This document shows, one piece after another, positions 42,174-55,300 of a stretch of DNA of 64,000 nt. This DNA is from Puccinia triticina (Eukaryota; Basidiomycota; Pucciniomycetes; Pucciniales; Pucciniaceae), in NCBI RefSeq assembly GCF_026914185.1, contig NC_070558.1:3658001-3722000 (forward strand), in the 5' to 3' direction. The position numbers were made by a program, and so were the translations under genes. Within the stretch, counting starts at the first letter, position 1; each line of letters starts with the position of its first letter. A model generated the notes under the pieces. The model was not told the origin of the DNA and did not search any database. It saw only the letters and a program-made list of their open reading frames with translations.

Positions 42174-42748
42174 GATTTTCTGGCGGGTGGGATAGGAGTA
42201 GACAAGGTGATGATGCGACCAGCAATCGGTGAAGCGGACCGAGAGAGGAGCTAGGGCTTCGAGTCCACTTGGTCTCAATGAGCAGGCTGCAATAGAGTGG
42301 ATCGAGCGATTCGGGGGGTCCTCTTGTGTGATTGATTGACGACATGCAGGAGGTAAGCTGTTGTGTTCAAGAGCGGAGTCGTTTCTCTGCAGAATATGAG
42401 AGGGTGATGGAACCAGTCGTTGGAGGGGATTTCAGCGCTCTGAGATGTTATCTGCGCTGGAGGATCAAGAATGACTGAGAGACTGATAAATCTCTTACCA
42501 TTGAAGCAGGGCGATCACTGAGGCAGCTATTATTGTCTTGATCCATGAAAAGAGCGCCTGGTTTAATCGCTGGATGACCGTTCGCGTGGTTGAGCCGATT
42601 GAAGCGGAAGTGGAATGGGTGAGGCAGTGGTATTCAGGATTTGTTGGAGCTTGAGGTGTAGAAGGTTTCTGGCGACTGGCTAGAGGTGATATTTGGGATG
42701 CAATAGCGAGCTGGTCAGTTTTTCAGCTGTAGAGATTGTTAAGAGCTA

Positions 42749-42800
42749 GTTCGTTCGTTTGTTCGTTTGTTTGGTCGTTTGTTTGTTTGGTTGTTCGTTT
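42749..42800. repeat. (GTTC/GTTT)n microsatellite
   Basis: Thirteen or so tetranucleotide units GTTC, GTTT, GGTC and GGTT in a row. Confidence 0.85.
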
Positions 42801-45448
42801 GCTGAGCCACCGACAGGCACGAGATACCTTCCGCAAGAGCAGCGCCGAGGAGCGAAACATTTCAAATGATGGGTGCGCAAGGGGGGACTGATGATGTAAG
42901 CCAACCAGTGCGAGAGTCCGAAGGCAGACAAGTGTCTGCAAAAACTCTACAGCAAGAAAACCAACAAGCACTCATAATTTCAAATCATGTATCAATCAAA
43001 ATAGTCTCAGTTTGAAATAACGAAACAAGCTTATAATGCCTAATATGATTTTGGCGCAACAATTGATGCAGAGATTCCACCTGACCAATAGAGTTGCTGT
43101 AGCTGGGTACATATTTCTGTAGGTACATTGAGAGGTGGTAATATGAATCTGTGAAGATGTACATCGATGAGGAGCTTTTAAATTGACAAATGAGAAGTCA
43201 AAACATTGACCAGCTGTGAATATCATGCAGCACCTTCAGTAATGTAACTGGGGTTTTCAATTGAGGTACAAATGTATGGGAGAAGGCGATATGCCGGCAC
43301 CAAACTATGTGGACCCAAACAGATTAATGCAATATTGCGTGTAGAAGTAAGACATGTGACATGATTTTTGAAGATGTCTCTCATGGTAAAATATCAAATG
43401 TGGTTGATGTGACAAATCTTCCTCTGTGTATTGTGGAAAATTTGATTCAGAGTTTACTGGCAGCGAAATGAAGCTTACAGACTGGTCATGAAGCTATAAA
43501 TACTCCTGAACAGACTATGTTTGAAATCAGAGATTGATTTGAAAAATATTAAATCATGGGTAGGCATATGAGAGAATTAAAACTCTGAGTACATTGTAAC
43601 TTGCAGGGGAGGAAGAATCATCATCTGAGTATTCCAAGTAGTAAATTGGATTTCCCCTCTCACACCAAAGTTGTGTCATGTGGAGATGTGTATACCCATG
43701 ATCCAGTCTGCGCATGCGTTATTCTTGAAATAATCAGAGATAAGGAAAACACAAAGCATCCCCCTCATGTACATGTGTACATGATGGGGACATCCAAAAA
43801 TGCAGGAAGAGGAAAGTCAAGCCGGTGGCATGGAAATTGAGATCACCTCCAACTTTGGATGACCCTCCAATATCTTTCTTTGTTCAGATTGAATGGGTAG
43901 TGATTGGAGCGGGTGAGTTTTGGGGGATTTGACTTGGATTATAGGAGTTGTTGGAGTGGTCAAACACAATGATAACATGTATAATCCATCAGGTATAATA
44001 TCAGGAATTGCAGTTGTCAAGATCAATTTGACACACCGCCACACAAATATCATGTATGTTGCTGTGCCAGCCCCACCACAGAAGGCATTTCTTGCCCACC
44101 AGTCCTTCTTTGCCTAGTTTTCACGTACAACAAAATATAAAATGCTGAAAACTTTGGTCAAATCCTTCTTAGACACAACCATTTCGCAAAGCATTCATGG
44201 TGATATGATTAGTTTTAATGGTGTACACGCTCATATTCTCAAGGATTTTGCAGGCTAGGGTTTCTTCACAACAAATGAGAATGTATAATATATAAATCTT
44301 TGTAAAAAAAACAGACTGGACATCATCCCACCATCCACAACACGAATCCTCCTTTCTGTAACTCTGGTCCTGCCACAAAATTCTCCTTTCCTGACTATCA
44401 AATCCCAAAACAACAATTGGATTGCAATGTATCAACATGGGAGAACCGGATGCAATGGAGGGAATACATATGGGGGGAAGGGTGGCTATCATAAGGAACT
44501 ATTTAAGGGGTGATAACCAGTGAAAACAAATCATATCATGTATTTGTCTTTGGTATAGACACTAGCTGAATTGAGGTTCTTCATTTTCCTATTAATTAGA
44601 GCTGTGTGGCAGGAAAAGAATTACGGATCCTGTCTCATTTTCCATCACCAATCAGCCCTCACCAATTCGGTTGGTTGGTGATCTGCAACTGAATGACCTT
44701 CACCATGCCAGGTTAAAGCTGGAAGACCGGTTGCAATGAAGGGATCAATTTTCCTGGTAGAATGTACCAGCTTCTTAACTTCCAGGTATGTCTCAAATTC
44801 TGAAGCTATGATCATCAACAGATGGTGCCACTGGGCCCTCAGGATACTTACTGGTGTAATATTTTATGAGGTCTGTGATATCAACAAACTACCCAGGAAT
44901 GCAGGACACAACTACAATCTCTGGGAGAGACCAAATTGGTGTTTTAGATTAGAATCCAACAACCGCTACTAATGTAAGAAGATCCAGATTGCTATGGCTG
45001 CATTAGTTTTTATACATATCTTATGGAATAACAAGTCACATTTTCATATGGTGTCCAGGTGTGATAGTACCCAGGTAGTCTCTTCTTAACAAATATGACA
45101 ATTGAATTACGGGCAGTAAGTCTCAATTTGGCTGTTACAGGTTTCAATGCAAAACAAGATGAGGGGAACAAGAGTAATGGGATCCGGGTCAGAACATAAG
45201 TCAGATTGCATTTCTAGAACTTCCACATTGCAGCTTGTGTTGTACATACCAGCTCAGCCGGTGAGGTTTGAAGAGACAATTCTGAACATGAGGTCAAGCT
45301 TCTGGTAATTTATTGGAGATGACCTATTGGAAATGGGTGGTGGCTTTGTTAATATGATTAAACACGATTGCTACCAACCTTACAGTCTGGGACCTGGGCG
45401 TGAGGAAAAATTTGGTGATGGGAGGGATTTTGTGCGATGGGCCACTAC

Positions 45449-45466
45449 CATGTACGCGCGTACATG
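45449..45466. repeat. Palindrome CATGTACGCGCGTACATG, copy 1
   Basis: Perfect 18-bp palindrome; with flanks CCACT and AGTGG the symmetry extends to about 32 bp with one mismatch (45,442-45,473). The core ATGTACGCGCGTACAT recurs at 50,503, 50,628, 63,767 (one mismatch) and 63,905 (one mismatch). Confidence 0.85.
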
Positions 45467-45954
45467 GCAGTGGACACTGCATGATATGTATGCATGAAAC
45501 CCACTCAAAGGATAACCACAAAGATACGTAATGTCACATCCAAATAAGCAGGTTAAAGCCTACACATAACAAAGGGTATCCTGCACATAAAGACAAACAA
45601 ATCCAAACCGGGAATGCGGTGTTGGGAACAAAATTTGTGGGAATTTCAAATTGCTCCAATTGAAACTGCAGAACAAAGAGGTAAGTTGAATTGAACTTCT
45701 CAAAATTGATAACCCTTTATTACTGGAATGAGATAATGTGGGGAAGGAAAGAGAACAACTCTTTTGCCTTTGTGGGGGGAAATTCCAAACCAAAGTCTGT
45801 TGCCCTCCCACACTCTAGGAAGGGTGAGTATTGCTGATTAAATAGGCAAGCTTGAATGCTTGTTGCGTCCGTTTTGTCCCATTCCCTCCCCAGAACTCTG
45901 CAGTTCCAAATCAAAACTCAACTTACCATATTTTCAAACTATCAAGAAATCATA

Positions 45955-46726
45955 ATGATTGAGATTGCTGCCAATTTAGTTCTTTCAAATATGCGTAGTA
46001 TACAAATGGTTGGAGATGAGATACGCCTGGTAACCCCTATTGCATCATATGATCTGCCCCCATCATTCACTGGCTATCAAGAATATCATGTTGTGCTCCA
46101 ATCACCTCATCCTAATATTCCAGCAAACTTCTACGATAGTCTCAGCCAAATCTTCCTTTGCGGAAAATTAGCCTTGTGTCCCCTATCCAACCAACCAACC
46201 ATTACTGTAGAGAACCTCAATTGGTACATTCACCATGGTGAACTTCCCAACTTATATCAATACGAAAACGCGCAGGTCTTTGGGATGGCTCGAGTTGTGA
46301 AGGTCCACTGGCATCCGATTCATGAGAGGGTCTCTCGTCTTGAAGTGATTGACAAAACCATGAAGCAGGTATGCAATTCAACTCCAGAGACTCAACACTT
46401 AATTTAGTAGTTTTTTGAATCCCCATTATCTGATGCTTGAGTGTGATCCATGAAATTGCTGACCCTCCCCATGTGCAGTCTCAATCCAGTTGAATCAATA
46501 TGTGTTCACTCAATTCCGAGGTGCTCAAAAACTTTCAAGACCTTAAACATGGAGATTCTATTAGATTTGCCGGCAATGCAGCTCGAGTTCCAAGTGTCCG
46601 CTATGGACTTCTTTCTGTTGGTGTGAGTGCCCCTCCGTGCAATGAAGACTGATTCATACAGCATGCACTTATTGGTTGTGTGGGTTTATTTTATGTTAGG
46701 TTGAGCGTGTTGTGAAACTTCATTGA
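45955..46726 (+). pseudogene. Small conserved-looking gene, three exons, frameshifted
   Basis: Exon 1 from ATG 45,955 (MIEIAANLVLSNMRSIQMVG) to 46,368 encodes about 138 residues (LNWYIHHGELPNLYQYENAQ). The intron 46,369-46,489 leads to LNQYVFTQFRGAQKLSRP and stop; but one frame over, the same exon reads KNFQDLKHGDSIRFAGNAAR and then GLLSVG, followed by an intron (46,623-46,699) and VERVVKLH with a stop at 46,726. A one-base insertion near 46,535 (CGAGGTGCTC) would explain this. The HGDSIRFAGNA strand pattern resembles a beta-barrel (OB-like) fold, but I do not recognise the family. If the frameshift is real, the gene is dead. Confidence 0.5.
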
Positions 46727-47380
46727 TTGGAGGTCACTCCGTACTGCTTGAGGAGTAATCCCAAGACGAGGTACACACTGGAAGCAAAACATTGGAAGGC
46801 ACCCCGAACCACAAGAAGGAAATTCAACAAGAAAGTTCACCTCCGCCAAACCTGAGGATTAACGTTTCCTTTCATTTTGCTCACGGATGACTACTTATAC
46901 CCCATGCTTAAACAAACGAATGAATGAACACTGTTATACAATTGAAAGATTTGTCCCGCGCCCTATGATGAGAAACTACGCTCAAGGAATGCTGCAATGC
47001 TAACTGAGGCATGGGGCAGCAATACCCAATGTGTGAGGTGAAAGTTTTTTTGCGTGTTTGAGAGTTTGACATGCTCCAGTGTTAGAAAAACACAAGATCA
47101 CATGTCAGGGAGAATCCAAGAGACTGTATTTACAAAAGCAATAGAATGCGGTAAAGTTCCAATTTTGAGTGCTTCAAGTTCGGAGGTGTTACTTGGAAAC
47201 ATCTGAGGCCAGGTGAAACAGTTGAGTAAAGGCTCAGTATCTGGAAACCTACATTTGGTTTATAAAACATCAAATCACAAAAGGAATACAGAAAGATAAG
47301 TACGATTTGATTTAGAGGAGGGCAGATAGTAATAAACTTCAGCTTATTTACTTATGTATATATGTACAAGCTTCAAGAAT
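46727..47380. other. No gene seen
   Basis: AT-rich intergenic sequence without recognised repeats or coding region. Confidence 0.4.
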
Positions 47381-49940
47381 TTAACTATCTTCTATTTGAC
47401 GAGAAGCATGGGGAATAAGGAATGGCGAAGTGGGCTGGCATTCTGCCCAATGGCTGAGAAAATCAAGAGTGATGGCCTCAGCAATCTCATGGCGAGTTGG
47501 GGTCTTCTCCATGTGGGAGATTTTGTTGGGCAGGCGGAAGACAGGCGCAAATATTTGAACAATATATGCTGAGAGTTTTTTCCAGATGGGTTCTTTGGGT
47601 GTGTGAGATGAGGTTGAGTATTGCTTAACCACTGCCATCGCCTGGGTGAATTCCATGCAATCAGAGACAACAGCATGGCGGTGGTTCTTGGACGCTAGAA
47701 AAAGACCGTGAACACCACCAAGGATGAAAGATATCAAAGGCTGGTAGTTTTGTCGACGCTGGTATGACTGGAGTTTGCGAGTCAATTCATCCCGAAGCTT
47801 GGCCAATTCTGATGATTCTGGGTTAATCTGGGTGAGAGCATTGGATGATTTACGAGTAGCAGCGCGGTTCCGTTTATTGGCTTTTTTCTGGACTTCCGTC
47901 TGTGGTGGCTCGCTGAGTGCATGCGTTTGGAAGATGACGTATGCTGAGAGAACGTCAAGAATGAGATTTAAGAACTCATGGAGAACATCAGAAGAGTGAG
48001 ATCTCTGAGGGATTTGAGCATCCAAATTGGGATCTTCTTCGACAGACTCAAAGGTGGAGTTGCAATTTTTGATGGCCTCGATGTATTGAAGTACTTGCAC
48101 ACCTTGTATGATTTGATTGTTACTCTCGTGGGTGGTTGGGACGGGTGGCTTGTACAAATTATCGGCCATGATCTCAACAGATGCTGCAACAAGCTTGGCC
48201 CACTCAGCAATCGAGGATTTGGTAGGGTGTGCAAGTCGATAGAGGAAACAAACTAGGGTTGATTCTGAATGTGGTGTCTTGGCAGCGGTAGAGATGAAAG
48301 CTTGGGGCGGAAGGGGTTTGTCTTTGTTTCCAAATGTGGCTAGCAGGGGGAAGTCGATGATGTCCGGACAGTACCACTGTTCATTGTGTGATGGTGATAA
48401 GAAGCTGTTGGCTAAAGAGAGGGCAGTAATAACCTAATTGTTAGTTATTCTGTGTTTGGCAGGAGTGATAAAAATCTAAGAATCAACACTTACCCAGGGA
48501 GCTGATTGTTTTAATCCAGGATGCATATGAGCATGCCGTGCGTTGAAAGTGGAATTCAGGTTTTGGAGGAGCCGAAGTTCGCATGGAATGTACGCGAAAT
48601 TGAACAAGAGAGGTGAGGGAAGCCCAGGTTGTTTGGTACCTCTGCCAAGATGGTTTCGATCCCTCAAAATCTTGGTGAATATGAACAACTTTGATTCGCA
48701 CATCAACAGACTTGAGGATTGTCAGTGGACAAACAGGCACCTGACGAGCCAGATCGGAACGGTTTTCCGTCGATGTTCCACCAGAGGTTGGATTTGGTTG
48801 TCCTGAAGAGGTATCTGGACCACTGGCGGGAGGTGGAGCATCTGAATTCTTTGGCAAAGGTTCGGGTGCTCCTGTCGGTTCCTGTCGGGATGGGTCGACA
48901 GCAGCTGCTGAATTATTGTTTGAGACGCCTGGTTGTCCATTGATGGTCTCAGTGGCAGCTGATGGGTGGAACTCAGGTGCAATCGGATTTTCTTGATTAT
49001 CAGTAGCCGAGTGCTGATCCATAGTTGGGACTTGTGATTGGCCAAGTGGAGTGGGCAAAGCCTGTGCAGGATTAGTGGAGGTGTCCTGTGATCTGTGAGG
49101 CTCGGAAGTATTGATGGTCGGAACAGGTGCCTCGAGTGAGCCCACTGAGGTCTCAATGGTCGGATTTTTCGTGAGAGCATTTTGCGCGATGGGATTCTGA
49201 GGTTGGGCTGATGCAGTCAGCGGATTTGCTGGCTTTGAGGGGTTAGACTCTGTTGTGTTTGTCGCATTCTTGGCCAACAGGTCCACTGGCCGAGACGAGC
49301 CAGCTTTCTTTGCTTGTTTCTTGGGAGGCTTGCTAGATCCAGTTTAAATTCGCGGTGAGGTGGAGCTGGGTTTAACTGGTTCGATCTTGATGGCTTCCTC
49401 ATCGGGAATTTCTCCGGTTTCCTCCCAGGCTTGGAAAAAGATTCAGGTATAAATGCAATGCAGCCTTGGAATGGGATAGAGGAATCTTAAAAACCACTGG
49501 ACTCACTGCGTTTTGTGCTGGTAATGGTATTAGCAAGGACATCGACTAGATTTTTCCAGCTTCGGGGGAGCTTGAGGTTTCTGAGGCCTTGTGCAGCTTG
49601 TTCAGCAACTTGAATTGTCTGTCCGAACTCCTCTGCTGTTATTTGCTGGATTTCATTATCGAGGATGGGTTCAGTCGGATTAAGAGGAAGAGGACCACCG
49701 GGATCACTTTTGCTAATAGCAAACTCCTCAAAAGTTGGTGCTGGTAAGGTCTGGGATGGAAAGTTGGCTTCGAGCACCTGACGACCTAGAGGAAGATGTC
49801 CAAGGTGAGAAACAGGCTAGAGGTCATCATCAGAATCATTCAATTAACATGCTTGGTGGGGGAGTAGAAGGGTCTGATGGGATGGGTGGTTGCACAGATG
49901 TTGATTCCTGGGGAGGGGGTGGCGCAATACTAGAATCCAT
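47381..49940 (-). pseudogene. Multi-exon gene of unknown function with one in-frame TAA
   Basis: It probably starts at ATG 49,940 (MDSSIAPPPPQESTSVQP). The second exon (49,777-49,502) reads LEANFPSQTLPAPTFEEFAI. The third (49,430-48,500) reads EIPDEEAIKIEPVKPSS, hits TAA at 49,343-49,345, then TGSSKPPKKQAKKAGSS, a long serine/threonine/proline/asparagine-rich disordered region and a globular end (SYASWIKTISSLG). The last exon (48,455-47,381) reads NEQWYCPDIIDFPLLATFGN, YRLAHPTKSSIAEWAKLVAA and helical segments ending RQIEDS. Introns have GT...AG ends, though the first junction is uncertain. No family is recognised. The single stop may be a pseudogene mark, or the region may be an unseen intron. 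Confidence 0.5.
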
Positions 49941-50502
49941 CTCTGCCTTGTTAAGAGTAAGTGATATGGCCGGTAGAATTTCGGGATGTTGTTGAGAATG
50001 AAGAGAAATAATTGGTTGGTGAGTGAGGGGTGGGATCAAAGTACGGAGGGAAAGCAGCCTCTTATATATTGACGAGTTTTGTTCCAGAATGATCCCCTTG
50101 TGAATTTTTTTTTTGCTCAGCCTTTGTCCACCCACAATCCACCTTTTTCAAGAGATTAGCTGACAGATCTGTTTGGTATAATTGAAATCAAACAAAGCAT
50201 GATTTTAGCTTCGAAAATAGATTCATCATGCTGTAATCTGTAGAGTTCGTCATCTCCCAATGCGCGGTTTGTGTAGCAGCTCATTTGTAGGCTTGAATTA
50301 TGTCCATGATTTAGGCATCAGCACGCTTTGATCTCAAAATACATTGTTTGAAAATGCTAGTCGGATGATCCACAGATCTCCTCAGATCTGGCAGGATGAT
50401 CATAATCACAGCATGATGAACAAAAAAAAAGGAATTTGAATGAGGCAGGTCCATCCTTCTGCACAAGTCAACTTGAAAGCTTTCTGAATTATGTGCAAAC
50501 TG

Positions 50503-50518
50503 ATGTACGCGCGTACAT
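50503..50518. repeat. Palindrome ATGTACGCGCGTACAT, copy 2
   Basis: Perfect 16-bp palindrome followed by CCAGTGGACATC; copy 1 is followed by GCAGTGGACAC. Confidence 0.85.
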
Positions 50519-50627
50519 TCCAGTGGACATCAGAGACAGTTCAGGTCAAGTTGCCCGGTGCAAGTGAATGAGTATACGGGAAGCCATCTCAGTTGATGAC
50601 AGCTGTGAGCAGGATCAGAGCCCCCCC

Positions 50628-50643
50628 ATGTACGCGCGTACAT
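50628..50643. repeat. Palindrome ATGTACGCGCGTACAT, copy 3
   Basis: Perfect 16-bp palindrome, 125 bp from copy 2, followed by TAGAGGGACATCTC. Confidence 0.85.
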
Positions 50644-50861
50644 TAGAGGGACATCTCAGGATAAAACTCAGTGGTCCATCTCTGATGTGTAATTGACAAA
50701 CAAGTGAACCCACGGTTAGAGTATAATTTGGTACACGTAAGTCTGGAGAACACAACAGTGGCAGAAACATGAAAAATTTCGAGGAACATCAATAGGCAAA
50801 TTGATATGAGAACACATGAGAAAATGGCATAAAGCTAATCAACATTCATCCTCCCTCCCGC

Positions 50862-51900
50862 TGTGGAACTACTCTTGGGATGAATAGAGCTGGAGAGGGA
50901 ATGGTGCTTTAATGGGCTGCCTCTCTGGGAACAAGAAAAAGAATATAAGAGTGTGGACTCTTATGGAAAGGTGTGGCTATAGAGGATTCTTGAGGTTTGT
51001 CTAAGGGTTTACTTTCTACTAATCTAATAGCAAGTTAAAGGTAATGTAAAGTCTGTCCAACCTGATATATTTGGCATAGACTTATCAAGCTTGTCCACTC
51101 TGATTTAATGGCATAAGCTAGGCTAGTGAATGGTGACCAGTGATCTGAATTACTTTGACAGGATCTGATGGGGAATAAATGAAGAGGAAAACAACCCAGT
51201 TTATATACACAAGAAAGAGGAGCCATGAGGAAACAAGGATAACCTGCAGGGAAGCATAGAACATTCTACTTCTATAGGATGAAACAGCCATGTGGTCAGA
51301 GTAGTGGTTCAAGGAGTCACATGATGGTGTAATAGTGGGTGGGGATGATGCCATCTTCTGGGGGCTATGGTGCAATCTTCCTAGTTGGAGGAGGGGATAT
51401 GTGAGACATAAAAGGGGTAGAATATTCTATGATCTAAGATAAGAGGAGTTATGAGTTTCAGGAAGTGTTTCAGGAAGAAGTAATCTAAGGATCTAAGATA
51501 GGAGGAGTCAGGTGTTTCATGAAGTGTTTCAGGAAGTAATAATCTAGGTGGGGTTTGGGGCTATGTCTAGCATAATGTGTATCATGTTGGGTTTGGAGGG
51601 TGAAGGGTTTCAAGGGTGCTTATACATCTTTGAGCACATGGTTCTAAGGAAACACTAGAAGAAGGGGGTAAAATGTGATCTGGGTAGATGTTTGAGACTA
51701 GGAAGAGGGTTTATCCAAGAGAGGGGGAGTGTGGGAAGAGGGAATACTATTGTCCAGGGTATGTCCATTGAGTGGGGATGTTGAGGGGCTTGGGCTTTGC
51801 TGACAAGGGGGCCAGAGGTATGGGATTTATTCTTGAGGTGTGACAGCATTGTGATTGATGGTTGCTGGTTTTCTGGGTAGATCAGGATTGGCTTACCACA
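50862..51900 (-). repeat. 3' LTR of TR-GAG element
   Basis: Plus-strand reading TGTGGAACTACTC to GGCTTACCACA. Short open frames in it are duplicated in the other LTR and are not genes. Confidence 0.95.
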
Positions 51901-52346
51901 TCCACCCCCAAATTAGATGATGTCCCCATCATCCAGAAAAAAAGAAAAGAGGCTAATCCTGAAGAGAGAAGAAAAGCTAGCCTATGACAGAGGAACAAGG
52001 AAGAGATGACCTGAAGTGAAAAAGAAACTATGTTTTGTAGATTTTATAAAGCCTAAAAAGTGAAATTGAGGATGAGAAACATTTTATGTGGAGGCTGAGG
52101 GGGAGACTTCTTTAGTTTTTTTTCATCTTCACAATTTTTCCTATATGTGAACTTGAATTTGAGGGGAGAGGTTATGAGAGGAAAAGGAAGGCTATTGGCT
52201 TGCCACCCCCAAATTGGGTGAACTTGAGTTGGGGTGTGAAGATCTAATCTAAAAAAAAACAGAGAGAAGGGACTGCTCTCTTGGGGAAATGGGGAAACAA
52301 CAGCAGCCACCCCCAAATTGGGTGATTGTGACTAGGTTACAGGGTT
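51901..52346 (-). other. 3' untranslated region of TR-GAG with repeated polypurine motif
   Basis: The reverse of TCCACCCCCAAATT at 51,901 touches the LTR and is the likely polypurine tract. CCACCCCCAAATTGGGTGA recurs near 52,204 and 52,307. No gene here. Confidence 0.75.
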
Positions 52347-55300
52347 TTAGGAGATTCTGGCTAGTAAGTATAGTCCATGTCCCTTGTTTGTTTGTTCTTT
52401 TTGTCTAGATATGAAAGCTCCTAGAGCTTTACCAACACCAAGATGAGACATGCCCTTCAACCTATGGAACTTGAAGTTAGCAAGGATCCAAATATTCCAT
52501 AGATTAATTTTTTGGATTTTTGGAAGGGGAGTTGGGGAAAACCAAGGTACTGGGAGTTTATGCTGAATACTGGTTGACTTGATTATTTGCTTTAGGAATT
52601 TCAGAAAAAATTGAGCTCCAGGATCCTTTTGGCTTCTGTCAGGGGGTTTGAAGAGTGGATATTCAAGGTTATTAGGGATAAACTGGTGATTTGGAAGAGA
52701 ATGTGATTCCTGTGGATTATTTGTTAGAGAGGCTGATTCCAATTTTCTTTCTGTGGGTTTACCAGGGTCTTTGTGAAAAAAATTTCTTCCCAAACTACAA
52801 ATGGAGGCTGAGTGGGGAATGGAGGTTTCATCAAATAGGAATAAATTTGCACCATGATCATTTGAGGAAGGCAAGTTTGGCTGGGAATAATTTTCTTCAA
52901 AAAAAGGTAGACCAAATTTCAATGTGGGTTTTCCTACTAAATCCAAGGTTGATCTCTTTGTGATGAAGGCTGATGAAGATATTTTGTCTATAAGTTTACC
53001 AGGATCCTTCTGGAAAATGCAGGTCTCTAATTTGGCTGAGGATTGGTTGGAAAGATGAATGGGCTCAAAATTCTGAGTGAAAAGTAATGGGAATTGTTCC
53101 AAGGAAGAGTCTATTTTACTATCTATAAAATTTGCCTGGGCTCCAAGAATATCCAAGGGTAGTGGACTTGAATGGAAAGAATTTTCTAGAAAGAAGGATT
53201 GGCAACATCCAAGGGTGGGTTCTTTTGAGGTTTTCTTTTCTTCAGATGTAGCTTCAATGGTTGAGTCATGCTTGGGTGAGTGAGTTTCTTCTGGGGGAAA
53301 ATTTTGGTTGATATTTTCTGTAGCCTCTTCTTCAGTTAATTCCAATTTAGTTTCAAAGGCAAATAGAGTATCTGGAGGTTCTTTAACTATCAAGTTTGGT
53401 GAGAGAATCTCAGGGATAGAAGTTTCTTCATTGGTTCCACTGGCTGATCCTAATTGCTCTGCTCTTGTGTTGTCCAATTTTTCTGAGGTTCCAAGATTTC
53501 CAAAGTCCTGGGATGTGATTTTTGACAAGAAAGGTGTCATAAGTCTAACTGGGGAGCTGTCTTCATCTTCCAGGTCTTCACTATTGACTTTGATCTTCAG
53601 CATTGAATCCAAGGGTAATCTTCTAGAACTGATCATCAAGGCTTCCACATCTTGGTTTATGTGCTCTATTATTCCAAAGGATACCTGAGGTTCCAGGTTA
53701 CTTGCTTGTGCATTTGGGTTGGGAGTTCCAGAGAATATGGGTCCGGGGGGTAAGTTGAGTACTCCTGGCTGCTTTCTGTTTTGGTGGTACTGATCCACTG
53801 CTATTTTGTAAGCTCTATTTCTGTCCCAAGGTACTGAGGATCCATCTGGTAGCTTAACTCCATTCCCTTCCTTTTTGAACAGTCCATGAAGTTCATCCAA
53901 ATTGGCCTGGTTACACCTGGAAAATGAGTGACCCATCTGGTGACAGTAATTGCATTTGACTGTTGTCCAATCCTTGTCTTGCTGGGCTGGTTTGTAGGGA
54001 ACATGACTTTTCATAAAGAAAGGGGGAGGTTTTTGGGTATGCCAGGTGGAAAGGGTTTTAGTGAGGTCTTCTACTTCTCTTTGCTGAACCTGATTTTTGG
54101 AAGGAGGGTTGGTCTTAGCTGGTTCAGCATATTCTAACCCTCTCCAAACTCTACTTCTGGCTAGGACTGATCTTTGATGGACTTCCTTGTGGATATACTG
54201 TAGCAGGACTTCAGTTGCAGGTAGAACTTCCCCACCATCCTTGGTGGCAAGCATCATGTTAGTCCTTCCAAGGTCCTTGGTAACTGCTCTGGCCACATCC
54301 TCACAGAGAACTTCAAGAAGGTGGTCCCTGAATTCTTCTATACTGCCGCTATATCCCATCCGTACCAGGTAATTAGTAATGGCTACAAACTTAGTCCTAA
54401 AGATTTTAAACTGTTCTTCTGTACTGATTCCACCTCCCTTAATGGCAGAGTATACCAAGTCCCTGAGGTCATGTCTGGTGTATTTGACTAGTGGAAGGGA
54501 GGAGCCAAATCTGTTGAGTAAATCTTTCTTCAGTTGTTCCCAGTCTTGTTCTTCATAGCCAACCATTTCTTCAACTTCATCCTTCAGGTCCATGCCTTTG
54601 ATAAAAGGAGAGATTTGGGTGACCAGGTCCAAGGGGGTGGCTCCATCTGTCCTTCCAGCTGCTTCATATCTTCTGATGAATTTTTCTATAGGCATGTTGG
54701 ATCCATCAAAGCATAGGTCCTTGTCCAGAGGTTTGATTTTGACAGCTTGGTGAGGCCCTACAGAGTAAGTTGGCATAACAGGTTCCCTCTCCAGAAAGTG
54801 TACAGGAGTTAATTTTGGAAGTTGATTTGCAGTAGGTTGGCGGTACGAGGGATGTTTCTGGGCTCTGGCTAGTGATTCAGGTTCTTCTTCCATGTGTTCC
54901 AGGCCTTCACTTTCAGAGGGAGCTACAGCACCTCTAATGGGTCCAGGGTTGGCAGGTAAGTTGTTTCTACTGACTGTTGGGGGGTTGGGTTGGTGGTTGG
55001 TTGCTCCAGAATTGGCTTGCAGAGGTTGGGGCCAAGTGGGAACTGATCCAGAGTTGAATTTAAGGTTTCCAGGGACAAAATTTCCATTCCAAGGTTGTCC
55101 AGTAGGTCCAGGGTTTGCAGATTGATTGTTTCCTCCAAAGTGGATGGGTCCATGGGCTTCTTGCTGGGGTTGTCCTGTGTATCCAGGGTTGATGTGAGCT
55201 GATCCAAGATTGGGTTGTCCTCCAGTAATAGGTATTTGACCAAGGTTTGCTTCTCTGGAGAATCCAACAAATGAAGGCATAAAAAATCTTTCTATGGCTG

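Larger units (their letters stand above)
42174..45954. other. Long stretch without recognised gene
   Basis: Promoter side of the kelch gene, then AT-rich sequence. It holds a (GTTT/GTTC)n microsatellite (42,749-42,800), an imperfect palindrome CATGTACATGTGTACATG (43,766-43,783) and the perfect palindrome at 45,449-45,466. Open frames are short and show no family features. Confidence 0.45.
50005..50857. other. Intergenic stretch with two palindromes
   Basis: No gene. It contains ATGTACGCGCGTACAT at 50,503-50,518 (followed by TCCAGTGGACATC) and 50,628-50,643 (followed by TAGAGGGACATC). The tail of the gene interrupted at 56,713 lies at 50,838-50,857. Confidence 0.5.

Noticed and set aside
51035..51375. 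Small frames in the TR-GAG LTRs (duplicated at 55,847-56,187)
   Set aside because: They are LTR sequence present twice; no protein features.
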